From assembly GCA_000472185.1 (NCBI GenBank), contig AVDB01000001.1, positions 186,001 through 250,000 of the forward strand: DNA of 64,000 nt. Reading direction: 5' to 3'. Position 1 is the first letter of the stretch. Each line of letters begins with the position of its first letter. The position numbers were made by a program, and so were the translations under genes. The DNA comes from Rhodobacteraceae bacterium HIMB11 (lineage in GTDB: Bacteria > Pseudomonadota > Alphaproteobacteria > Rhodobacterales > Rhodobacteraceae). Positions 18,643 through 28,935 of this stretch are shown here, piece after piece. A model generated the notes under the pieces. It was given only the letters and a program-made list of their open reading frames with translations. It searched no databases and had not been told where the DNA came from.

Positions 18643-19101
18643 ATGACACTTATGACTGATCTTCTCTCAATATCGTATCCTTGGGTAAAATCCTTACACA
18701 TCATGGCTGTCATGTCATGGATGGCAGGGCTTTTTTATTTACCTAGAATATTCGTTTATCATGTTGAACGCGCATCGACTGGTTCAGATGTTGATCAGGT
18801 GTTTCAGGTAATGGAACTCAAACTACTACGGGTCATTATGAACCCGGCTATGATTGTGACTTGGGTTTGTGGTTTGTTGATGGTCTTCACACCTGGGATC
18901 GTGGATTGGTCAGCGTATTGGCCTTGGTTAAAAGGTGTATCTGTGATTGGTATGACGTGGTTTCATCACTGGCTTGGCCTTCGGAGGAAGGATTTTGAAG
19001 CGTCACAGAATACCTTAACAGGGCGTCAATATAGAATGATGAATGAGGTACCAACAATTTTGATGCTGATTATTATTGTATCTGTTGTTGTGAAATTCTG
19101 A
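18643..19101 (+). CDS. hemJ: Protoporphyrinogen IX oxidase, HemJ family
   Basis: HemJ is the inner-membrane, haem-binding enzyme that oxidises protoporphyrinogen IX to protoporphyrin IX in most alphaproteobacteria lacking HemY/HemG. The 152-residue protein has four predicted helices and the conserved histidine and arginine near the N-terminus (SLHIMAVMSWMAGLFYLPR), with a second conserved block around WFHHWLGLRRK. The start may be the ATG at 18643 or the one at 18652 (MTDLLSISYPW); neither has a strong ribosome site. It lies immediately right of the putative origin and upstream of rho. Confidence 0.93.
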   Translation: MTLMTDLLSISYPWVKSLHIMAVMSWMAGLFYLPRIFVYHVERASTGSDVDQVFQVMELKLLRVIMNPAMIVTWVCGLLMVFTPGIVDWSAYWPWLKGVSVIGMTWFHHWLGLRRKDFEASQNTLTGRQYRMMNEVPTILMLIIIVSVVVKF

Positions 19102-19202
19102 TCGAATTGACGTATTGGCCAGTATCGGTGTATACGACAACGGTCTACTCGTCCGAGTGGGATTCTTCTTATAAAAATTTCTAAGTTGTGAAGGGGCAAG
19201 AT

Positions 19203-20474
19203 ATGTCCATTGAACGGTTATCGTTATCCGAGCTAAAGGCGAAAAGCCCCAAAGATCTGCTTGCTATGGCAGAGGATTTAGACATCGAAAACGCATCTAC
19301 CATGCGTAAAGGCGAAATGATGTTCCAAATTCTGCGCGAGCGCGCGGATGAGGGCTGGGAAATCTCTGGTGATGGCGTTCTTGAGGTGCTGCAAGATGGC
19401 TTTGGCTTCCTTCGCTCACCCGAGGCGAACTATCTTGCTGGGCCTGATGACATTTACGTATCACCTGACATGATCCGTAAATATTCGTTGCGCACGGGTG
19501 ATACGATTGAGGGTTTTATCAAAGCACCTGATGATAACGAGCGTTATTTCGCGCTTATCAAAGCGGAAAAGATTAATTTTGAAAACCCAGAAAAAGCACG
19601 TCATAAAATCGCATTCGATAACCTGACACCTCTGTACCCGGATCAGCGTTTGAAGATGGAGATTGAGGATCCGACAGTTAAGGACCGTTCAGCGCGGGTT
19701 ATCGACCTAGTTGCCCCAATCGGTAAAGGACAGCGTTCGCTGATCGTTGCGCCGCCCAGAACGGGTAAAACGGTCCTGTTGCAAAACATTGCGCATAGCA
19801 TCGAACAGAACCACCCAGAGTGTTATTTGATCGTGCTGTTGATTGATGAACGCCCCGAAGAAGTTACGGACATGCAGCGCTCCGTTAAAGGTGAAGTGAT
19901 TTCATCAACCTTTGACGAACCAGCGTCCCGTCACGTCGCGGTGTCCGAGATGGTAATTGAAAAGGCAAAACGCCTGGTTGAACATAAACGGGACGTTGTG
20001 ATTTTGCTGGACTCAATCACACGTCTGGGCCGAGCATTTAACACTGTTATCCCATCATCAGGTAAAGTTTTAACGGGTGGTGTTGATGCAAACGCATTGC
20101 AGCGACCAAAGCGTTTCTTTGGTGCGGCACGTAACATCGAAGAGGGCGGTTCACTTACGATTATTGCTACCGCTTTGATTGATACGGGCAGCCGCATGGA
20201 CGAAGTTATTTTCGAAGAGTTTAAGGGCACGGGTAACTCAGAAATCGTTCTGGACCGCAAGATTGCGGATAAACGGGTATTCCCAGCGATTGATATTCTT
20301 AAGTCTGGTACGCGGAAGGAGGATCTTCTTGTGGATAAGATTGATCTGCAAAAAACATTCGTGTTGCGCCGTATTCTAAATCCAATGGGAACGACGGATG
20401 CAATCGAATTCCTAATGTCCAAGTTGAAACAGACAAAAACAAATGGTGAATTCTTCGACTCGATGAATACCTAG
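19203..20474 (+). CDS. rho: Transcription termination factor Rho
   Basis: Rho is the hexameric RNA-dependent ATPase that ends transcription. The 423-residue product from the ATG at 19203 (AAGGGG 6-7 bases upstream; a GTG at 19188 overlaps that site) contains the N-terminal Rho_N helices and the cold-shock RNA-binding domain ([17 protein letters not shown], about 50-66). The ATPase core has Walker [12 protein letters not shown] (near 172), Walker [15 protein letters not shown] and the secondary-site Q/R loops ([20 protein letters not shown]). A promoter and possible autoregulatory leader must lie in the 100 bases after hemJ. Confidence 0.98.
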   Translation: MSIERLSLSELKAKSPKDLLAMAEDLDIENASTMRKGEMMFQILRERADEGWEISGDGVLEVLQDGFGFLRSPEANYLAGPDDIYVSPDMIRKYSLRTGDTIEGFIKAPDDNERYFALIKAEKINFENPEKARHKIAFDNLTPLYPDQRLKMEIEDPTVKDRSARVIDLVAPIGKGQRSLIVAPPRTGKTVLLQNIAHSIEQNHPECYLIVLLIDERPEEVTDMQRSVKGEVISSTFDEPASRHVAVSEMVIEKAKRLVEHKRDVVILLDSITRLGRAFNTVIPSSGKVLTGGVDANALQRPKRFFGAARNIEEGGSLTIIATALIDTGSRMDEVIFEEFKGTGNSEIVLDRKIADKRVFPAIDILKSGTRKEDLLVDKIDLQKTFVLRRILNPMGTTDAIEFLMSKLKQTKTNGEFFDSMNT

Positions 20475-20491
20475 GTGTATTGGAATAGACC

Positions 20492-21778
20492 ATGGATACC
20501 ATTTTTGCGTTAGCAACAGCGCAGGGTAAGGCTGGGGTTTCCATCGTTCGGATTTCTGGACCAGATGCAGAAAATGCGCTGAATGCCTTATCATCGCCAG
20601 CTGTCCCAGTTGGTCGGCCCAGTGTGCGTGCATTGGTTGGCAAGGACGGCACACACATAGATGAGGCGATGGTGTTGCGGTTTGCAAAGCCGCACAGCTT
20701 TACCGGTGAAGATGTTGTTGAGTTACATGTTCACGGAAGTATTGCAGTGGTGCAGGCAGTTTTGCGTGAATTGAGCGCTATTGAAAATCTACGCCACGCG
20801 GACGCAGGCGAGTTTACACGCAGAGCGCTTGAAAATAATCATTTGGATATTTCTAAGGTTGAAGGACTTGCTGATTTAATTGACTCGGAAACTGAAGCGC
20901 AAAGGATGCAGGCCTTGCGTGTTTTATCAGGAGAGCTTGGTAACCTTACAAATTATTGGAGAGAAAAGCTTGTTCGTGCCGCGTCTTTGATCGAGGCGAC
21001 AATTGACTTTGCAGATGAAGATGTCCCTGTCGATGTTTCAGATGAAGTTACTGATATTATTGGAGAAATTAGAGATTCTATTACTAAAGAGATTAATGGT
21101 AGCGTGATTGCGGAACGCGTAAGAAGTGGTTTCGAGGTTGTAATAGTTGGCGCACCAAATTTGGGAAAATCGACCTTGCTCAACGCCTTAGCGGGAAGAG
21201 AGGCCGCAATAACGTCGGAAATTGCTGGCACCACCCGCGATGTCATTGAAGTTCGAATGGACTTAGGCGGTGTACCAGTGACGCTCCTTGATACCGCAGG
21301 TATTCGAGAAACCAGTGATGTTGTCGAAGGGATAGGTGTCTCGCGCGCGCTGGATCGGGCAGCTGAGGCGGATGCAATTGTATATTTGTACGATGATACA
21401 GCGCAATTGGCAGCATTCGAAGGTGATGAAACTGTAATTCGATTGCGCGCTAAAGATGATACCGGCGATTATTCAGACGGTATATCAGGCCATACTGGAA
21501 ACGGGATCGAGGATTTGGTCCAGCAGTTGACCCAGCGTTTTGGTGATATGTTGCGGGATGTTGGAATAGCGACCCGTGAACGTCACCGGATAGCGATGCA
21601 AGAAGCATTGGTGCATCTGGTGAATGCAGAATCAATTGTTCAGCAGGGACCAGAGATGTATGATATTGGGGCAGAAGAGCTTCGGATATCATGTAGAGTT
21701 TTGGATACGCTTATCGGACGAGTGGACGTAGAGTCCCTTTTGGATGAGATTTTTTCAAGCTTTTGTATTGGAAAGTAG
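20492..21778 (+). CDS. mnmE: tRNA uridine-5-carboxymethylaminomethyl modification GTPase MnmE
   Basis: MnmE works with MnmG to place the carboxymethylaminomethyl group on U34 of certain tRNAs. The 428-residue product has the N-terminal formyl-tetrahydrofolate-binding domain ([20 protein letters not shown]). The G domain follows, with P-loop [14 protein letters not shown] near 220, switch motif TTRDVIEV and [10 protein letters not shown]. It ends in the invariant CIGK C-terminus, whose Cys is essential. The G4 NKxD motif is weak (RAKDD region), as the text around residue 315 shows only limited similarity. It lies 17 bases after rho and its end abuts the mnmG ribosome site and parS. Confidence 0.97.
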   Translation: MDTIFALATAQGKAGVSIVRISGPDAENALNALSSPAVPVGRPSVRALVGKDGTHIDEAMVLRFAKPHSFTGEDVVELHVHGSIAVVQAVLRELSAIENLRHADAGEFTRRALENNHLDISKVEGLADLIDSETEAQRMQALRVLSGELGNLTNYWREKLVRAASLIEATIDFADEDVPVDVSDEVTDIIGEIRDSITKEINGSVIAERVRSGFEVVIVGAPNLGKSTLLNALAGREAAITSEIAGTTRDVIEVRMDLGGVPVTLLDTAGIRETSDVVEGIGVSRALDRAAEADAIVYLYDDTAQLAAFEGDETVIRLRAKDDTGDYSDGISGHTGNGIEDLVQQLTQRFGDMLRDVGIATRERHRIAMQEALVHLVNAESIVQQGPEMYDIGAEELRISCRVLDTLIGRVDVESLLDEIFSSFCIGK

Positions 21779-21781
21779 GAG

Positions 21782-21797
21782 TGTTTCACGTGAAACA
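21782..21797. other. parS: parS centromere site overlapping the mnmG start codon
   Basis: TGTTTCACGTGAAACA is an exact 16-base palindrome identical to the widely conserved ParB binding site. It starts four bases after the mnmE stop and contains the GTG (21790) that I take as the mnmG start codon. Part of it therefore encodes the first residues of MnmG. parA and parB lie 2.5-3.3 kb downstream. Confidence 0.95.
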
Positions 21798-23655
21798 TTT
21801 TGATGTGATTGTGGTTGGAGGCGGTCACGCTGGCTGCGAAGCAGCGGCAGCGGCAGCACGGTTTGGTGCGAATACAGCACTGGTATCGCTTAAATCAACT
21901 GACATGGGTGTGATGTCCTGTAACCCAGCAATCGGCGGATTGGGTAAAGGTCACTTGGTTCGCGAAATTGATGCCCTTGATGGGATCATGGGAACGGCTG
22001 CTGACTTTTCTGGAATCCAATTTCGTCTTTTGAATAGACGAAAGGGACCGGCAGTGCAGGGTCCACGCGTACAAGCCGATCGCAAGCGGTACATGCGGTC
22101 AATTCAAAGCATTCTGTCAAATTATCGAAACCTCACTTTTGTTGGTGGAGAAGTCATTGACCTGATAACAAGCGGTGACTGTGTTGGTGGGGTCGTCTTG
22201 GGTTCAGGTGAAAAAATCACGTGTGACGCAGTTATTTTGACGACAGGAACATTTCTGCGCGGGAAGGTGTTCATCGGTGATGTGTCGTATGCGGCTGGGC
22301 GTATGGGAGATGACCCATCTGTCAAACTTGCCGAGCGTATCGACGATTTTGGCCTTCAGCTTGGTAGATTGAAAACAGGTACGCCTCCTCGGCTAAACAA
22401 GAAAACGATCTGTTGGGATATACTGGACGAACAGCCAGGTGATGACAATCCTGTGATGTTCAGTTTTCTGAACGGTAAACCAGTTGCGCGTCAGGTTGCA
22501 TGTGCAATTACCCACACGAATGAACATACGCATGATGTCATTCGCAACAATTTGGACAAATCAGCAATGTATGGTGGCCATATCGATGGTGTTGGCCCGC
22601 GATATTGTCCATCGATTGAGGATAAAATTGTAAGATTTGCGGATAAAACGTCTCACCAGATTTTTCTGGAGCCAGAAGGACTTGATGACGACACGATTTA
22701 TCCAAATGGGATTTCAACGTCCTTACCGGTGGATATTCAGGATGAGTATGTACGCTCAATTCGCGGGCTAGAGCAGGTAGAAATCCTTCAGCCAGGTTAT
22801 GCAATTGAATATGACTATGTCGATCCTAGATCGCTGACAGCGACCTTAGAGCTGAAGGATGTGCGTGGGTTGTATTTGGCTGGACAAATAAACGGCACCA
22901 CTGGGTACGAAGAGGCCGCTGCACAGGGTATGGTCGCGGGCCTAAATGCGGCTGCAGCCGCTAGGGGATTGGAGCCTGTCGAATTTTCGCGCTCAACCAG
23001 CTATATTGGTGTTATGGTTGATGACCTTATTACACGGGGTGTTACAGAGCCTTATCGCATGTTCACATCACGGGCCGAGTTTCGATTATCACTGCGCGCG
23101 GATAACGCCGACCAGCGATTGACACCAATGGCGATTGAAAGAGGGTTTTGTTCTGAACTGCGTGCTAGCACGTTCCAAGAAAAATCAAATCAGTTGAGTG
23201 AATGTCGAGAAATACTCGAAACCTCATTATATACCCCAAAACAAATCCAAACCGCCGGCATAGACATTAATCAGGACGGTACGCGTCGTAACCTTCTGCA
23301 GGTTCTTGCATTCCCAAATGTTACGTTCAATGAACTGAAGGCGTTGAATGGTGATCTTCATAACGTAGACGATAAAATCGCGGACCAGATTTCCAAAGAC
23401 GCTCTTTATGCAAACTATATTGACCGTCAAAAACTTGATATCGCGGCGATTCAAAAGGATGAAGTATTGAAAATCCCACACGATTTCGATTATGAGGCGA
23501 TTGACGGCCTTTCATCTGAATTGCGCATGAAGCTTTCGCGCGCAAGACCAATGAACCTTGGTCAAGCTGCCAAAGTTGATGGAATTACACCAGCAGCGCT
23601 GCTGCTTCTGCTTTCAAGGTTGAAAAAAGGCCAACGTCAGCGGAAGTCAGCATGA
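21790..23655 (+). CDS. mnmG: tRNA uridine-5-carboxymethylaminomethyl modification enzyme MnmG (GidA)
   Basis: MnmG is the FAD/NADH-dependent partner of MnmE in U34 modification. The 621-residue product starts [19 protein letters not shown] with the FAD dinucleotide fold at residues 6-20. It contains [16 protein letters not shown], the block [17 protein letters not shown] and the C-terminal helical domain ([20 protein letters not shown]) that contacts MnmE and tRNA. I chose the GTG at 21790 because AGGAG lies eight bases upstream. In-frame starts farther upstream lie within mnmE. The start codon sits inside a parS palindrome. The stop overlaps the rsmG start (ATGA). Confidence 0.97.
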   Translation: MKHFDVIVVGGGHAGCEAAAAAARFGANTALVSLKSTDMGVMSCNPAIGGLGKGHLVREIDALDGIMGTAADFSGIQFRLLNRRKGPAVQGPRVQADRKRYMRSIQSILSNYRNLTFVGGEVIDLITSGDCVGGVVLGSGEKITCDAVILTTGTFLRGKVFIGDVSYAAGRMGDDPSVKLAERIDDFGLQLGRLKTGTPPRLNKKTICWDILDEQPGDDNPVMFSFLNGKPVARQVACAITHTNEHTHDVIRNNLDKSAMYGGHIDGVGPRYCPSIEDKIVRFADKTSHQIFLEPEGLDDDTIYPNGISTSLPVDIQDEYVRSIRGLEQVEILQPGYAIEYDYVDPRSLTATLELKDVRGLYLAGQINGTTGYEEAAAQGMVAGLNAAAAARGLEPVEFSRSTSYIGVMVDDLITRGVTEPYRMFTSRAEFRLSLRADNADQRLTPMAIERGFCSELRASTFQEKSNQLSECREILETSLYTPKQIQTAGIDINQDGTRRNLLQVLAFPNVTFNELKALNGDLHNVDDKIADQISKDALYANYIDRQKLDIAAIQKDEVLKIPHDFDYEAIDGLSSELRMKLSRARPMNLGQAAKVDGITPAALLLLLSRLKKGQRQRKSA

Positions 23656-24272
23656 TTGATGAATTACTCGAACAAAATGTTTCACGTGAAACATATGATA
23701 AGTTGCGGGCTTACGAGGCCCTCATCCGGAAATGGAACCCCTCAATAAATCTAGTTGCGAAAAGCACGTTGTCGAATGTCTGGAACAGGCACATTATCGA
23801 TTCTGCGCAAGTTTACACTGCTGCTTTTGGCGAAAAATCATCAATTTGGACGGATATCGGTTCTGGTGGCGGATTGCCTGGTATTGTCATCGCCACACTG
23901 ACCCAGGGCGAAGATCAGCAAACCAATGTAACGATGGTTGAATCTGACAAAAGAAAATCAGTTTTTCTGAGAACCGCGATAAGAGAGCTGGGCCTATCGA
24001 ACGCAGAAGTCATAAATGAACGTATAGAAGATGCCCAGATCTCAATATCAGATATCGTTTCGGCAAGGGCACTGGCGCCGCTAACAGATCTTTTCACGCT
24101 CTCGCGGGGATTTGCGGATCAGAATACAACATTCCTGTTTCAGAAGGGAAGAAACTGGGCTTCGGAAATCGAAGTAGCTCAGAATCATTGGTCTTTTGAA
24201 TACGATGCGATTAAAAGTGAAACAGATAGCAATGCGGTGATACTTAAAATCAGGGGACTTTCGCGTGTCTGA
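23652..24272 (+). CDS. rsmG: 16S rRNA (guanine-527-N7) methyltransferase RsmG (GidB)
   Basis: RsmG methylates G527 of 16S rRNA using S-adenosylmethionine. The 206-residue product carries the Rossmann motif [16 protein letters not shown] (near residue 73), [12 protein letters not shown] and [13 protein letters not shown], all standard for GidB. Its early codons contain a second exact parS site (23678-23693), which here encodes NVSRET. It overlaps mnmG by four bases and parA by eight, so mnmG-rsmG-parA are translationally coupled. Confidence 0.96.
   Translation: MIDELLEQNVSRETYDKLRAYEALIRKWNPSINLVAKSTLSNVWNRHIIDSAQVYTAAFGEKSSIWTDIGSGGGLPGIVIATLTQGEDQQTNVTMVESDKRKSVFLRTAIRELGLSNAEVINERIEDAQISISDIVSARALAPLTDLFTLSRGFADQNTTFLFQKGRNWASEIEVAQNHWSFEYDAIKSETDSNAVILKIRGLSRV
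23678..23693. other. parS: Second parS centromere site, inside rsmG
   Basis: An exact copy of TGTTTCACGTGAAACA lies nine codons into rsmG and 1.9 kb from the first copy. It encodes part of NVSRETY, so the protein sequence tolerates the site. It is the second nucleation point for ParB spreading near parAB. Confidence 0.95.
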
Positions 24273-25080
24273 CATAATGGCGGCAAAACGGCCAAAAGTT
24301 ATTTCGGTAACCAATCAAAAGGGTGGTGTTGGAAAAACAACGACCACAATAAACCTTGGGGCAGCGCTTGCGGAACTTGGGAAACGAGTATTGATTATTG
24401 ACCTTGATCCGCAGGGTAACGCATCCACCGGATTGGGCATAGAAGTAGAGGATCGCACTCTAACGACGTATGACCTATTGTTGGGTGATGTGTCACTAAA
24501 CGACGTGATACATCCAACTGATCAGACAGGGTTGTCTATTGTTCCATCGACTGTGGACCTTAGTTCGGCTGATATGGAGCTGGTTTCGAACGAAAAACGC
24601 AGCTTTTTATTGCATGATGCTCTGCGTCAGCCGGCCATGACAGAGTTTCAGTTTGATTATATCCTAATCGATTGTCCACCTTCATTGAATTTGATGACCG
24701 TAAACGCGATGGTGGCATCCGATTCCGTCCTAATTCCGCTGCAAAGTGAATTTTTTGCACTTGAAGGCCTGTCACAACTAATGCTGACGATCAGAGAGGT
24801 GAGAAGTAGCGCGAATACATCGCTGCGGATCGAAGGGATTGTTTTGACGATGTACGATGCACGCAACAACCTGTCACAACAGGTCGAGCAGGATGCACGT
24901 GATAACTTGGGTGAATTAGTGTTCCAAACGATTATTCCACGTAACGTGCGGGTGAGCGAGGCGCCATCGTTTGCTATGCCTGTAATTTCATATGATAGCG
25001 CATCAAAGGGGGCGAGTGCGTATCGTGCCCTTGCCAAAGAGCTGTTGGGTATTTCAAAGCCAGCGCCAGCAGCGGCATAA
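24265..25080 (+). CDS. parA: Chromosome-partitioning ATPase ParA
   Basis: ParA is the dynamic Walker-type ATPase that moves ParB-bound origins to the cell poles. The 271-residue product has the deviant Walker A KGGVGKTTTTINL (residues 18-30, with the signature lysine), Walker A' IDLDPQGNASTGLG, Walker B YILIDCPPSLNLMT and the C-terminal IPRNVRVSEAPSFAMPV block of chromosomal (Soj-type) ParA. The start is the GTG at 24265 inside the end of rsmG; an ATG five codons later (MAAKRPKV) is an alternative. Confidence 0.97.
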   Translation: MSDIMAAKRPKVISVTNQKGGVGKTTTTINLGAALAELGKRVLIIDLDPQGNASTGLGIEVEDRTLTTYDLLLGDVSLNDVIHPTDQTGLSIVPSTVDLSSADMELVSNEKRSFLLHDALRQPAMTEFQFDYILIDCPPSLNLMTVNAMVASDSVLIPLQSEFFALEGLSQLMLTIREVRSSANTSLRIEGIVLTMYDARNNLSQQVEQDARDNLGELVFQTIIPRNVRVSEAPSFAMPVISYDSASKGASAYRALAKELLGISKPAPAAA

Positions 25081-25089
25081 GGAGACGAC

Positions 25090-26016
25090 ATGGCTGATAA
25101 GAAAAGCAGAGGATTGGGCCGCGGTTTGTCAGCGTTAATGGCAGACGTTGCACCAAAAGCAGAAGAGCTAGTATCAAGCACAGATGCATCAAGGTCAGAT
25201 AGGTCTGTGCCAATTGAATTGGTCTTTCCAAATCCTGATCAGCCCCGTCGTACGTTTGATGAAGAAAAATTGGATGAGCTGACAGAGTCCATTAAATCTA
25301 AAGGGATTTTCCAACCATTGATCGTGCGTCAGCGTCCTGGAAATCAACAACAATTTGAAATCGTTGCGGGAGAGCGTCGCTGGCGCGCGGCACAACGGGC
25401 AAAATTGCATCAAGTCCCTGTTATTGTTAGAGAATTTACCGATACAGAAGTTCTTGAAATTGCGATTATAGAAAACATTCAGCGCGCGGATTTAAACCCT
25501 GTCGAGGAGGCAGCGGGTTACCGTCAATTGATGGACCGTTTCGGCCATACCCAAGAAAAACTGGCAGAAGCGCTGGGTAAAAGTCGAAGTCATATCGCCA
25601 ATTTATTGCGGTTGCTGAACTTGCCAGATGATATTCAGGGATATCTGGTGTCTGGTCAATTGTCGGCTGGGCATGCGAGAGCGCTGATCACATCGGATCA
25701 TCCATCGGAGTTGGCGAAGAAAATTATCGCCGGCGATCTTTCTGTTCGCGAAACGGAACGATTGGTGAAACAAGCGGCCCAAGGGAGTGATGATCGCACG
25801 AGCGAGAAATCGGGCAAATCAAAACCCTTGATCGACAAGGATTCTGATACAAAAGCGCTTGAGGAGGATTTGTCCGCGGCCCTTGGAATGCGCGTATCTG
25901 TTGATCATAAAATGGGAACTGAAGCTGGTTCGTTAACGATATCGTATAAAACGCTCGATCAATTGGATGATCTGTGTGCGCTTTTAAGTGCTACGAATTT
26001 GGGCGGGTCCAAATAA
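25090..26016 (+). CDS. parB: Chromosome-partitioning protein ParB
   Basis: ParB is the parS-binding CTPase clamp. The 308-residue product has the N-terminal KSRGLGRGLSALM segment that stimulates ParA, then the CTP-binding motifs (GIFQPLIVR, then GERRWRAAQRA). The HTH/parS-recognition region includes ENIQRADLNPVEEAAGY and LGKSRSHIANLLRLL. The C-terminal dimerisation domain includes SAALGMRVSVDHK. It follows parA by nine bases with GGAGACGAC as ribosome site. Its 3' end overlaps the convergent DUF454 gene by 26 bases. Confidence 0.97.
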   Translation: MADKKSRGLGRGLSALMADVAPKAEELVSSTDASRSDRSVPIELVFPNPDQPRRTFDEEKLDELTESIKSKGIFQPLIVRQRPGNQQQFEIVAGERRWRAAQRAKLHQVPVIVREFTDTEVLEIAIIENIQRADLNPVEEAAGYRQLMDRFGHTQEKLAEALGKSRSHIANLLRLLNLPDDIQGYLVSGQLSAGHARALITSDHPSELAKKIIAGDLSVRETERLVKQAAQGSDDRTSEKSGKSKPLIDKDSDTKALEEDLSAALGMRVSVDHKMGTEAGSLTISYKTLDQLDDLCALLSATNLGGSK

Positions 26017-26353
26017 ACAATAACACGCATGTTAGTGTCATAATTTGAATGACGATAACGTGTTGTGGAACGCCAACCGCAGCAGAGATACCGACGACCG
26101 CGATGATTGAAATCGTTGCGGCGCGTTTTGCATTTTGGCTAATCGTACCGCTTCTGTTCCAGTCATGAATCATTGGGCCAAATGTTTTGTGTGACAACAA
26201 CCAGCTGTGTAGGCGTTCAGACGATTTCGCAAAACAAAAAGAGGCTAGTAAAACCAGTGGAACTGTAGGGACAAGTGGCAGGACAATACCAGCAATACCA
26301 ATTCCAAGGGCGATTATTCCCGCAGATATCCAAAAAAACCGCATTATTCGCAT
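25991..26353 (-). CDS. YbaN/DUF454-family inner-membrane protein
   Basis: This 120-residue hydrophobic protein belongs to the DUF454 family. It has an N-terminal hairpin of helices (FFWISAGIIALGIGIAGIVLPLVPTVPLVLL split in two), the family motif LVPTVPLVLLASFCFAKSS, the conserved segment RLHSWLLSHKTFGPMIHDW and two C-terminal helices. Function is unknown. It follows hemW with overlapping start and stop codons, so it is probably cotranscribed with hemW-rdgB, and overlaps parB tail to tail. Confidence 0.88.
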   Translation of the reverse strand: MRIMRFFWISAGIIALGIGIAGIVLPLVPTVPLVLLASFCFAKSSERLHSWLLSHKTFGPMIHDWNRSGTISQNAKRAATISIIAVVGISAAVGVPQHVIVIQIMTLTCVLLFIWTRPNS

Positions 26354-27504
26354 GCATCCAAGACGTGATAGATGACTTGGTTTAATAATTTTGTGCCGGC
26401 CTGCGTGGCGAACAGCATACCACCGCTTTCGCCAATCATGTCCATTTCAATTAAATCACGCAACTTGGTACGCTTGAACGACCCATTGCTTAACTCGTTT
26501 AAGCGGTGCACGCTAATCCCAGACGCCATTCGCATCCCCATCAGAACGAATTCTGATAGTTGATCATCTGAGGATAAATGTGTCCACGACTCTATATTTT
26601 TTCCTTCATAGACACTGTTTTTCCAAATTTCAGGGGCCAGGTGTGTTTCTGTGCCGTATCGTCCCTGAGATGTTGTTATTCGACCATGCGCACCGGGGCC
26701 AATGCCGATATAGTCGCCATATTTCCAATAGACTTGATTGTGGATGCTTTCCTGACCAGGTCCCGCATGATTTGAAACCTCATATCGTGGCATACCCGCT
26801 GTGGCGCATTCTTCTTGTGTAATGTCATACATACGCTCGGCGTTTTCATCTTCGGGTAATCCTTTCAGTAGACCGCGATTGTACCGATCACCAAAGGCTG
26901 TTCCTTGTTCAATGGTCAGCTGATAAGCAGACATATGATCGACAGCCATGGAAAGCGCCTCTTTCAGCTCAATCCGCCAGCTTTCAGGTTCCTGATGTTG
27001 ACGTGCATAGATCAGATCAAAGCTGACGCGATCAAAACTATTTCTTGCAATATCATAGGCTTGCTTGGCTTCTGCAACCGTGTGCATGCGGCCAAGCGCG
27101 ACCAGGTCATCATCCCTAAGTGATTGAATTCCCATGGAAATTCGATTTACACCTGCTGCTGCGTAGCCCGCAAAGCGCCCTGCATCAACGGATGTTGGAT
27201 TGGCTTCAAGGGTGCACTCAAAACTATTGGCCTTTGGCCAATGAAAACGAATGCGTTCCAATATTTCATGCACCGTTTCAGGGGGCATAAGGCTGGGCGT
27301 GCCACCGCCAAAAAAGACAGAGTTCAAAACCCGTCCGTTGGTTAATTCAGCATAGCGGTCAATTTCGCGTAAATATGCATTTTTCCATGATGACTGGTCG
27401 ATGGATTTGGCAACGTGGCTATTGAAATCGCAATAGGGGCATTTGGCGGCGCAAAAGGGCCAGTGGAGATAGATCCCAAAACCGCCGTTGCGCCAATCAG
27501 TCAC
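26344..27504 (-). CDS. hemW: Radical SAM haem chaperone HemW
   Basis: HemW is the coproporphyrinogen-dehydrogenase-like radical SAM protein that binds haem and inserts it into targets. The cluster motif CAAKCPYCDFN is at about residues 17-27. It is followed by VFFGGGTPSLMP, ECTLEANPTSVD and RISMGIQSLRDDDL, all HemW/HemN-type. I place the start at the GTG at 27504 ([18 protein letters not shown]), which has GGGGTG upstream and gives 386 residues. A GTG at 27543 lies deep in rdgB and adds 13 unrelated residues. It overlaps rdgB by eight bases. Confidence 0.93.
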   Translation of the reverse strand: MTDWRNGGFGIYLHWPFCAAKCPYCDFNSHVAKSIDQSSWKNAYLREIDRYAELTNGRVLNSVFFGGGTPSLMPPETVHEILERIRFHWPKANSFECTLEANPTSVDAGRFAGYAAAGVNRISMGIQSLRDDDLVALGRMHTVAEAKQAYDIARNSFDRVSFDLIYARQHQEPESWRIELKEALSMAVDHMSAYQLTIEQGTAFGDRYNRGLLKGLPEDENAERMYDITQEECATAGMPRYEVSNHAGPGQESIHNQVYWKYGDYIGIGPGAHGRITTSQGRYGTETHLAPEIWKNSVYEGKNIESWTHLSSDDQLSEFVLMGMRMASGISVHRLNELSNGSFKRTKLRDLIEMDMIGESGGMLFATQAGTKLLNQVIYHVLDACE

Positions 27505-28111
27505 CAAAACACCCCGCGACAAATTTTTTGAAACTGTCTGCACGGTGGCTTATCCGGTTTTTTTCCTCAAACGGCATTTCGGCAAATGTGACGTCATAGC
27601 CGTCAGGTTGGAAAATTGGATCGTACCCATGGCCAATCTGACCACGCATAGGCCACACCAACTGACCACTCACAACCCCTTCAAAAACCTCATCATGTCC
27701 ATCTGGCCACGCCAAAACCAGAGTGCTGCGAAATTGCGCGGTTCTGGGGTAGGGCGCTGAACGATCATCTAACATTGCATTGGTTCTTTCCATTGCCATC
27801 ACGAAATCACGCCCATTTTCGGTTTCCGCCCAATCCGCGGTGTACACACCCGGCGCACCATCCAGCGCATCGATTGTGATCCCACTATCGTCTGCCAACG
27901 CAGGCAGGTCCGTTGCATTTGCCGCTGCATGCGCCTTGATCCGTGCATTTCCAACAAATGTTGCTTCGGTTTCTTCTGGTTCTGGCAAGTTTAGCTCTGC
28001 TGCACCCTTTACCGAAATACCATAGGGGGCAAGAAGGCTTACGATTTCTTCCAGCTTGCCCGCGTTATGGGTGGCAACCAACAAGGTTGTGTCAGTGAAT
28101 TTGCGGGTCAT
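27497..28111 (-). CDS. rdgB: RdgB/HAM1 XTP/dITP pyrophosphatase
   Basis: RdgB removes dITP, XTP and related deaminated purine nucleotides from the pool. The 204-residue product shows the N-terminal [14 protein letters not shown] (residues 9-22), the metal-binding [20 protein letters not shown] and the substrate block [18 protein letters not shown], followed by [10 protein letters not shown]. It overlaps rph by four bases upstream and hemW by eight downstream; rph-rdgB-hemW is a compact leftward operon. Confidence 0.97.
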   Translation of the reverse strand: MTRKFTDTTLLVATHNAGKLEEIVSLLAPYGISVKGAAELNLPEPEETEATFVGNARIKAHAAANATDLPALADDSGITIDALDGAPGVYTADWAETENGRDFVMAMERTNAMLDDRSAPYPRTAQFRSTLVLAWPDGHDEVFEGVVSGQLVWPMRGQIGHGYDPIFQPDGYDVTFAEMPFEEKNRISHRADSFKKFVAGCFGD

Positions 28112-28821
28112 GATACTGCTGAAAGTTGATGTTCAACCAACTCATTCACACCTTTTTCGGCCAGATCGAGTAGTTGGTTCATCTGGTCACGCGAATATGT
28201 TGCGCCCTCTGCGCTCATCTGCGTTTCAATCATCTGACCATTCGCCAACATGATAAAGTTTCCATCAACGCCTGCGTCGCTGTCCTCTGGATAATCCAGA
28301 TCAAGAACAGGTTGACCCGCGTAAATTCCGCAGCTGACCGCAGCAACAGGTGAAATAAGAGGGTCAGTCGACAGCGCACCTGCCTTCATCAATTTGTTTA
28401 CCGCCAGCTTCAGCGCAACCCAACCGCCCGTGATTGAGGCGCATCGTGTTCCACCATCGGCCTGAATAACATCACAATCGACGGTGATTTGCATTTCACC
28501 CATCGCCACACGATCAACACCCGCACGTAATGATCGACCAATCAGGCGTTGAATTTCCACAGTGCGCCCGCCCTGTTTGCCTGATGCAGCTTCGCGGCGC
28601 ATACGCGATGATGTTGAACGGGGCAGCATGCCGTATTCTGCGGTAACCCAGCCTAAACCCGATCCTTTGATAAAGGGTGGCACGCGATCCTCAACCGTGG
28701 CGGTGCATAGGACATGCGTATCGCCAACCTTGATCAAACACGAACCTTCGGCGTGTTTTGTCACGTTGGTTTCAATTTGAATTGAACGCATTTCATCAAG
28801 TTTCCGACCAGAAGGGCGCAT
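28108..28821 (-). CDS. rph: Ribonuclease PH
   Basis: RNase PH is a phosphorolytic 3'-5' exonuclease that trims tRNA precursors. The 237-residue product from the ATG at 28821 ([14 protein letters not shown]) has AAGGA seven bases upstream; the longer frame to 28902 lacks support. Visible blocks: [52 protein letters not shown] (phosphate-binding arginine) and [16 protein letters not shown]. It is divergent from hrcA; the 114-base gap has no CIRCE element that I can see. Confidence 0.97.
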   Translation of the reverse strand: MRPSGRKLDEMRSIQIETNVTKHAEGSCLIKVGDTHVLCTATVEDRVPPFIKGSGLGWVTAEYGMLPRSTSSRMRREAASGKQGGRTVEIQRLIGRSLRAGVDRVAMGEMQITVDCDVIQADGGTRCASITGGWVALKLAVNKLMKAGALSTDPLISPVAAVSCGIYAGQPVLDLDYPEDSDAGVDGNFIMLANGQMIETQMSAEGATYSRDQMNQLLDLAEKGVNELVEHQLSAVS

Positions 28822-28935
28822 GGGAATATCCTTTCGTTTGTTGTGGACTGGATACCTGTCCCTATATAGATTAGGCAAGCCCGATTGACGAATTAGATCC
28901 ACAGGTTTTAATTGTGCGCCACAAAGGATAGCACC

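Noticed and set aside
28822-28935. CIRCE element upstream of hrcA
   Set aside because: No TTAGCACTC-N9-GAGTGCTAA-like repeat is visible in the rph-hrcA gap.
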